From an uncultured Kiritimatiellota bacterium (GTDB taxonomy: Bacteria; Verrucomicrobiota; Kiritimatiellia; RFP12; UBA1067): a stretch of 10,730 bases of DNA. The stretch is taken from the NCBI GenBank assembly GCA_934643865.1, contig CAKUCX010000084.1, positions 1 to 10,730 of the forward strand. Direction: 5' to 3'. The first letter of the stretch is position 1. Each line of letters starts with the position of its first letter. Both the position numbers and the translations under genes were made by a program. The notes beneath the pieces are model-generated. The model searched no databases, was not told the origin of the DNA, and saw only the letters and a program-made list of their open reading frames with translations. Positions 6,365 to 10,730 of the stretch are shown piece by piece.

Positions 6365-7666
6365 ATGGTTGTCAAGCTGCTGCTGGACCGGAAGAGGGAG
6401 GGGAAGGCGCTCGCGGGGGCGGACATCCGCGCGCTCGTGGCGGCCTACGCCCGGGGCGACGTGCCCGACTACCAGATGGCGGCGTTCGCGATGGCGGTCT
6501 GCTGCCGGGGCATGGCCGACGCCGAGACCCAGGCCCTCACGGAGGCGATGCGCGATTCGGGAACCTGCCTCGACTGGGCCGATCTGCCCCTGCCGACGGC
6601 GGACAAGCATTCGACGGGCGGCGTGGGCGATAAGCTCTCGCTCGTCGCCCAGCCGCTTGCGGCGGCGTGCGGGCTCGCCGTCCCCTCGCTCACGGGGCGC
6701 GGGCTCGGCCTCACGGGCGGCACGGCGGACAAGATGGAGGCGATTCCCGGCTACGTCGCGGCCCTTTCCCTCGCCGACTACCGGAAGGTGGTGGCGGCCT
6801 GCGGCTGCTCCCTCACGGTGCAGACGGCGGAGATCGCGCCGGCCGACAAGAAGCTCTACGCCCTGCGGGACGTGACGGGCACCGTGCCCTCGATCCCGCT
6901 CATCGTCGCCTCGATCCTCTCGAAGAAGCTCGCCGAGGGCGCCCGGACGCTCGTCTTCGACGTCAAGTGCGGCGCGGGCGCGTTTATGAAGACGCGGGAC
7001 GAGGCCGTGGCGCTCGCGCACGCCCTCGTGAAGGGGGCGAAGGGCGCGGGGCGCCGGGCGGCCGCGCTCGTCACGGCGATGGACGAACCGCTCGGCTTCG
7101 CCGTGGGGAACGCGAACGAGGTGCGCGAGGCGTTGGACGTCCTTATGGGAAGATCGCGCGCGCACGACGTCGCCGCGCTTTCCGTCCGGCTCGCGGCGCG
7201 GATGGTGTCGCTCGCGCGGCAGATGCCGCTCGCCGACGCGACGGCGCTCTGCCGGCGGAACCTCGAAAACGGCGCGGCGTACCAACGCTTCGCGCGCATG
7301 GTCGCGCTGCAGGGCGGCGACCTGGAGGCGTTCCGGCGGCAGCTCGCGGAACCGGTGCCGGTGCGGATGGCCGTGGCGGGGCGCGCGGGGTTCGTGGCGG
7401 CGGTCGATGCGGAGAAGGTGGCCCGGGCCGCCTTCCTGCTCGGCGCGGGGCGGGAGACGACGCAGGCGGCGATCGACGCGCGCGCGGGGGTGGACCTCTG
7501 CGTGGCGCGGGGCGACCGCGTGGCGGCGGGCGCGCCGCTTGCGCGCGTGGCGACGGCGACGCGCCCGGAACGGCTGGAGGAAGCCGCCGCGCTCGTCGAG
7601 GCGGCGGTGGCGTGGGCCGACGAGCCGCCGCCCGCGCGGGACCTCGTTCTGGAGGAGATCGCATGA
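6365..7666 (+). CDS. deoA: Pyrimidine-nucleoside (thymidine) phosphorylase
   Basis: Phosphorolysis of thymidine and deoxyuridine, possibly also uridine, to the base and (deoxy)ribose-1-phosphate in the cytoplasm for nucleoside salvage. It has 433 residues, the usual length. The helical N-terminal domain is followed by the phosphate-binding KHSTGG (K81-G86), the family signature TGRGLGLTGGTADKMEAIPG and the base-binding residues R168 (LRDVTG), S183 and K187 (ASILSKK), which show the same relative spacing as R171/S186/K190 of E. coli DeoA. DVKCGAGAFMK follows. The C-terminal PYNP-type domain runs from about residue 335. DKKLYALRDVT resembles the Gram-positive Pdp enzymes, so uridine may also be a substrate; pdp is the alternative symbol. 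GGAGG (6354-6358) lies 6 bases before the ATG, inside the fmt end. There is a 1-base gap from the fmt stop, and the stop overlaps the next start (ATGA), implying translational coupling on both sides. Confidence 0.94.
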   Translation: MVVKLLLDRKREGKALAGADIRALVAAYARGDVPDYQMAAFAMAVCCRGMADAETQALTEAMRDSGTCLDWADLPLPTADKHSTGGVGDKLSLVAQPLAAACGLAVPSLTGRGLGLTGGTADKMEAIPGYVAALSLADYRKVVAACGCSLTVQTAEIAPADKKLYALRDVTGTVPSIPLIVASILSKKLAEGARTLVFDVKCGAGAFMKTRDEAVALAHALVKGAKGAGRRAAALVTAMDEPLGFAVGNANEVREALDVLMGRSRAHDVAALSVRLAARMVSLARQMPLADATALCRRNLENGAAYQRFARMVALQGGDLEAFRRQLAEPVPVRMAVAGRAGFVAAVDAEKVARAAFLLGAGRETTQAAIDARAGVDLCVARGDRVAAGAPLARVATATRPERLEEAAALVEAAVAWADEPPPARDLVLEEIA

Positions 7667-8322
7667 CGACGGCGAAGAAGCCCCCGCTCTCCAAGGCCGA
7701 GCGGCAGCGGAAGATCAAGGCGATCCAGGCGGAGTTCGAGGCGAAGAAGCGCCAGCTGGGGATGCGCGCGCCCTCCTTCCGCCGGGGACCCGTCTTCTAC
7801 CTCGTCCTGATGGCCGTCCTCGCGACGCTGGGGCTCTCCCTCATCAAGGCGGGCGAAAAGGGCGGCCAGGCCGGCAAGGTGCGCACGGGGAAGATCCAGA
7901 TGGCGATGAAGAGCGTGGACGCCTTCGCGGAGGCGCTGGGGCGCTTCAAGTTCCACACGGGCGTCTACCCGACGCTGGAGGATGGGGGGCTGGAGGCGCT
8001 GGCGAGCAAGACCTCGCGCCACGCGGGCTGGGTGGGGCCGTACATCCACAAGCGGATCTGGGCCGACCCGCTGCCGCGCGACCCCTGGAAGCGCGCCTAT
8101 GTCTACGCGCCGGAAGGGGGGACGAACGGGCTGCCCGTCCTCCTCTCGTGCGGCCCGGACGGCGTGCAGGGGACGGCGGACGACATCGTGCCCGACGCGG
8201 CGCTCTTCGAGAAGCCGTTCCGGGACACGACGTGGACGAACGACTGGGCGCCCTACCAGCTGCGCGGCATCCGCGTCGTGCCGCGCGCGGCGCCGAAGCA
8301 GGGCGGGAACGGGAAAATGTGA
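7663..8322 (+). CDS. GspG-like pseudopilin-fold membrane protein lacking a prepilin leader
   Basis: The protein has 219 residues. The C-terminal part carries hallmarks of the type II secretion major pseudopilin GspG: a helix with VYPTLEDGGLEAL, then GPYIHKR (from G125), DPW (140-142), YVYAPEG and the calcium-loop-like CGPDGVQGTADDI (from C163). The N-terminus is not that of a pseudopilin. A charged, probably helical cytoplasmic segment of about 42 residues, rich in Lys, Arg and Glu, precedes a single hydrophobic stretch (about 43-61, PVFYLVLMAVLATLGLSLI). There is a Gly before it (RRG/P), but no FTLIEL-type sequence and no Glu at +5. I infer an inner-membrane protein with a periplasmic pseudopilin-fold domain, probably not assembled into a pseudopilus in the usual way. 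GGAGGAG 5 bases upstream is a good ribosome site. The start overlaps the deoA stop by 4 bases and its stop overlaps the next start (TGATG). No other T2SS gene is visible. Confidence 0.75.
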   Translation: MTTAKKPPLSKAERQRKIKAIQAEFEAKKRQLGMRAPSFRRGPVFYLVLMAVLATLGLSLIKAGEKGGQAGKVRTGKIQMAMKSVDAFAEALGRFKFHTGVYPTLEDGGLEALASKTSRHAGWVGPYIHKRIWADPLPRDPWKRAYVYAPEGGTNGLPVLLSCGPDGVQGTADDIVPDAALFEKPFRDTTWTNDWAPYQLRGIRVVPRAAPKQGGNGKM

Positions 8323-8975
8323 TGGCGAACGCACTTGAAGGGGCCGACGACCACGTCGTCTGGGAGTATCTGAAGCTTCAGGACGCGGCGGCCTGGACGC
8401 TTGCCTGGGAGTATGCCGTGCTGCCGGAGGTGGGCGGCTTCTGCAACGGGCCGAAGGCGCGCGCCTGGGGCATCTCCGCCGAGGAGCTGATGAGCCTCCT
8501 CTACGTCGAGATGGTCGGCGGCGGGAAGCTCGCGCTCTACCGCGACGACGGGGGCAGCCTCTGGGGTTGGATGCGCGCCTACGTGCGCGGCTACATCCAC
8601 CGGGCGCGGCCGGACGCGCGCCTCACGTCCCTTGAAGGCGCCGGCGAGCGGGAGGGCGACGAGGAGGGGCGCGGATTCGAGGAGAAAGTTTCGAAGCGCC
8701 TGTCAGATGCGCGGGGGCGGGACGCCTTGCCCACCGAAGACCCTGCGGTGCGGCGTCGGGAGCAATGGGAGCTCGTGCAGAAGTGCTTTGCCGATCTCTA
8801 CCGGAAGAACCCGATGCGGGCGTACGTCCATTGGCTCAGGCTCCGCATGAACCTGTCTTCGGCGGACATCAAGCGCATGCTCGGCATGAGTTCGGAGGCG
8901 AACGTGGACCAGACGTTCTCCCGGGCGGTGAAGGACATGCAGAAGTTGAAGGTACAACATGAAGAACGCGAGTGA
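8322..8975 (+). CDS. Sigma-70-family-like regulator (ECF-like)
   Basis: The protein has 217 residues. About 53-100 resembles sigma region 2: an acidic helix ISAEELMSLLYVEM, then LYRDDGGSLWGWMRAYVRGY, like the family pattern of a D-rich helix, G-S-F/L-x-x-W and an R-rich end. A charged linker of about 105-145 is rich in Glu and Asp (GEREGDEEGRGFEEK). About 149-213 resembles region 4: a helical repeat of WELVQKCFADLYRKNPMRAY, then a helix-turn-helix NLSSADIKRMLGMSSEANVD and SRAVKDMQKLK. Similarity is by pattern only; the region 2 -10 recognition residues are not clearly conserved, so it may be a divergent ECF sigma factor or a sigma-derived DNA-binding protein. It starts within the stop of the upstream gene (TGATG) with only a weak ribosome site, so translation probably depends on coupling. 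It overlaps the next gene by 17 bases. Confidence 0.65.
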   Translation: MANALEGADDHVVWEYLKLQDAAAWTLAWEYAVLPEVGGFCNGPKARAWGISAEELMSLLYVEMVGGGKLALYRDDGGSLWGWMRAYVRGYIHRARPDARLTSLEGAGEREGDEEGRGFEEKVSKRLSDARGRDALPTEDPAVRRREQWELVQKCFADLYRKNPMRAYVHWLRLRMNLSSADIKRMLGMSSEANVDQTFSRAVKDMQKLKVQHEERE

Positions 8976-9486
8976 AGAGAAGAAACGGGACATGGCGCCG
9001 GGCGAAGCGGCGTTCATCGAGCGCTTCGTCGCGGACTACTGCCGGCCGCACGCCGTCGTGGAGGCGGAGCGGCTGGCGGCGTTCGCCGCCGCGCGCCAGA
9101 TGTCGTTCATGGTCCGGAACGAGGACGGCTTCGCCCTGGCGGCGGGGCCGTCCGCGCCGCAGCCGTCCGTCCGCGCGCCGGACGAGGAGGTGACGTTCAC
9201 GTTCGCGAGCGCGGGCGCGCCGGACGCGCCGCAGGCCTGGCGGGCCTCCCTCACGGTGCCGCCCCAGGCGGATGCCGAGACGATGCTGACGCTGGCGGTG
9301 ACGCGGGCCGACGGCGGGCCGTGCGACGCGGGGGTCTTCACGCTCTCCGGCGTGGCGTTGCCGCTCGTGGCGGGCCGCGCGCAGATCCCGTTCGGGCTTT
9401 TCCTCGCGGGCATCAAGGACACAGACGTCTCGTTCCGCGCGCCGGGCGGCGAGACCGTGAAGGGGACGCTCGCGTTTTTCCGCTGA
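8959..9486 (+). CDS. Small hypothetical protein with helical N-terminus and beta-rich C-terminus
   Basis: The product has 175 residues, and I do not recognise a family. Residues 1-55 are charged and probably helical (PGEAAFIERFVADYC, AERLAAFAAARQM). A Pro/Ala linker at about 56-72 leads into a beta-rich part at about 73-175, with a FTLSGVALPLVAGRAQIPF segment and the ending GTLAFFR. No signal peptide, membrane segment or zinc-type Cys/His cluster is present, so it appears cytoplasmic and is not a classical zinc-binding anti-sigma factor. Its ATG lies 17 bases inside the sigma-like gene, after AAGGT, which suggests coupled synthesis. Position between a sigma-like regulator and a peptidase suggests an adaptor or anti-sigma-like partner; this is inference from context only. 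Confidence 0.7.
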   Translation: MKNASEEKKRDMAPGEAAFIERFVADYCRPHAVVEAERLAAFAAARQMSFMVRNEDGFALAAGPSAPQPSVRAPDEEVTFTFASAGAPDAPQAWRASLTVPPQADAETMLTLAVTRADGGPCDAGVFTLSGVALPLVAGRAQIPFGLFLAGIKDTDVSFRAPGGETVKGTLAFFR

Positions 9487-9496
9487 GGACGTGTCG

Positions 9497-10730
9497 GTGG
9501 CGGCGCCTTCGTACAGATTCCCCGTCCAGCAGGCGGCCTTTCTGCGGGCCGTCAAGGAAGGCGTCTACCGCGGGGCCGGCCGCTCGGCCGAGCTTCCCCG
9601 CTCCGTCTCCCTCGTCGGCCGGATGCCGCCCGTCTACCAGCAGGCCCTTCAGGGCACGTGCGTGCCGAGCGCGGTGACGGCCCTCCTGGAGTATTTCGAC
9701 GACCTGCGCACGCGCCTGAGCGTGCAGTTCCTCTTTGCGGCGACGAAGGAGGTCGAGCGCAACGGCCTTGAGCGCAATCTCGTCCGCCTGCGCGCGGGCG
9801 AGCCGCTTGACGCGGGCTTCGAGAGCGTCTTCCACAGGGAGATCGTCCAGCTTCAGATGCTCGCGGACGCGAACGGCGGCATGGCCGCGCCCGTCGTGCG
9901 CCCCTATCTGCTGCGCTTCGAGGAGGGCGTGCGCGAGCGCTTCGCCGCCGCGCAGGGCTGTCTGCTGCAGAGCTGCTTCCGCGCGCTGGAGACGTACGGC
10001 GTCTGCCGCTACGGCCTGTGGCCGTATGCGTCGGCGCAGGGGGCGTCGGTCTTCGGCTCCAGCTCGGCCGGGCGCGTGGAGTTCCCGCCCGGCGCGCGCG
10101 AGGACGCGGAGAAGCGCCGGGTCCTGCACGGGCTCTACCGGCTCGGCACGCCGAACAACGTGGACGAGATCCGCGGCATCCTCGCGGGCGCGAACGGGCG
10201 GCGCGCGATGCCGGTCGTCGTGACGGTGGACTTCTTCGCGGGCTGCGACGGCGAGACCTACGCGCTCCCCGAGACCGAGGCGGACGCCGAAGGGCGTCTC
10301 GTCGCCGTCAACGCCTGGCAGGGCCGGCACGGCCTGCTGATCGTGGGGTACATGGACAGCTCCGCCTACGCGGGCGGCGGCTACTTCATCATCCGCAACT
10401 CGCTCGGCGAGGGCTGGGGGAACCGCGGCTACGGCAAGCTGCCCTACGCCTACCTGGAGTGCTTCGCGCGCGAGGCGGGGACGATCCTGCAGGACCTCAT
10501 CGACTACGAGGGCGACGGCTACGGCGGGCAGCTGCTCGGGGAGAAGCGCGCGCCGGGCGCCGGGCGCCGCGCGCGGCGCATGTGGCTGGCGAACGGCCTC
10601 GTGGCGCTGGCCCTTGTGGCGGGGACGGTCGCCGTGGAGGTCTGCCTGGACGATCCGCTCGGCCTGCGCCGCCTGAAGCCGCCGCCCGTGCCGCCCGCGC
10701 CGTCGGTGGAGACCGCGCCTGCCGCGCTGC
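9497..10730 (+). CDS. Membrane-anchored papain-like (C1 family) cysteine peptidase, C-terminus cut by window end
   Basis: 411 residues are visible and the frame is still open at the window edge. Counting from GTG 9497, the papain-type catalytic set is complete: oxyanion Gln Q52 and nucleophile C55 in QGTCVPSAVTALLEYF, H278 in GRHGLLIVGY, and N301 in IIRNSLGEGWGNRGYG (the family usually has NSWG). No signal peptide precedes the peptidase domain. After an Arg-rich stretch (RAPGAGRRARR) comes one membrane helix (about 362-384, MWLANGLVALALVAGTVAVE), then a Pro-rich segment. By the positive-inside rule the peptidase should face the cytoplasm and the tail the periplasm. GTG 9497 is chosen over GTG 9491 because GAGGA (9485-9489) is 7 bases upstream of the former but only 1 base from the latter. 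It follows the small beta-rich gene by 10 bases, completing the run. Substrate unknown. Confidence 0.85.
   Translation, partial: MAAPSYRFPVQQAAFLRAVKEGVYRGAGRSAELPRSVSLVGRMPPVYQQALQGTCVPSAVTALLEYFDDLRTRLSVQFLFAATKEVERNGLERNLVRLRAGEPLDAGFESVFHREIVQLQMLADANGGMAAPVVRPYLLRFEEGVRERFAAAQGCLLQSCFRALETYGVCRYGLWPYASAQGASVFGSSSAGRVEFPPGAREDAEKRRVLHGLYRLGTPNNVDEIRGILAGANGRRAMPVVVTVDFFAGCDGETYALPETEADAEGRLVAVNAWQGRHGLLIVGYMDSSAYAGGGYFIIRNSLGEGWGNRGYGKLPYAYLECFAREAGTILQDLIDYEGDGYGGQLLGEKRAPGAGRRARRMWLANGLVALALVAGTVAVEVCLDDPLGLRRLKPPPVPPAPSVETAPAAL

Noticed and set aside
6667..7662. In-frame upstream extension of the GspG-like gene through the phosphorylase gene
   Set aside because: The sequence before 7663 is low-complexity Gly/Arg shadow of deoA; ATG 7663 has a strong ribosome site and the usual ATGA coupling.
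10550..10580. Tandem-like GCGCCGG repeats
   Set aside because: They encode the Arg/Gly/Ala-rich stretch just before the membrane helix of the peptidase; explained by GC-rich codon use.
1..10730. CRISPR arrays, tRNA or rRNA genes, insertion sequences
   Set aside because: No regularly spaced repeats, cloverleaf or rRNA motifs, transposase-like protein or terminal inverted repeats were found on reading both strands.

Overview
The window is very GC-rich (roughly 70% by eye), Gram-negative bacterial DNA. A Kdo transferase (outer-membrane lipid A core) and a large secreted LamG/autotransporter-strand-like surface protein, together with papain-like and pseudopilin-like accessory genes, suggest the PVC superphylum, most likely a Kiritimatiellota or Verrucomicrobiota member of an animal gut or rumen. 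That placement is inferred from gene style, not from a marker gene.

Layout. (1) 1-1352, minus strand: waaA/kdtA (Kdo transferase), cut off at its C-terminus by the window edge. It is transcribed from an extended -10 promoter only 7 bases before the ATG and carries a 14-bp-stem hairpin in its 5' end. (2) 1353-1828: divergent intergenic region holding a frameshifted, headless gene remnant (about 1463-1746). (3) 1829-1857: a near-consensus sigma-70 promoter whose 17-base spacer contains 13 consecutive Gs, the layout of slippage-controlled (phase-variable) promoters. (4) 1914-5300: the gene it drives, a 1128-residue secreted protein with a signal peptide, a LamG-like domain, autotransporter-type strand segments and three tandem beta-sandwich-like modules. 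(5) 5374-10730: a tight run of six plus-strand genes, apparently one operon, beginning at another 7-base extended -10 promoter: fmt, a pyrimidine-nucleoside/thymidine phosphorylase, a GspG-like protein without a prepilin leader, a sigma-70-family-like protein, a small beta-rich protein, and a membrane-anchored papain-like cysteine peptidase truncated by the window end.

How it fits together. fmt (initiator tRNA formylation) and the nucleoside phosphorylase are housekeeping. The four genes downstream are translationally coupled to them and look like an accessory module: a pseudopilin-fold membrane protein, a DNA-binding sigma-like regulator, a possible adaptor, and a peptidase predicted to sit on the cytoplasmic side of the inner membrane. 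The most notable signals are the poly-G promoter, the matched leaderless-type promoters of waaA and fmt, and the sigma/adaptor/peptidase set.
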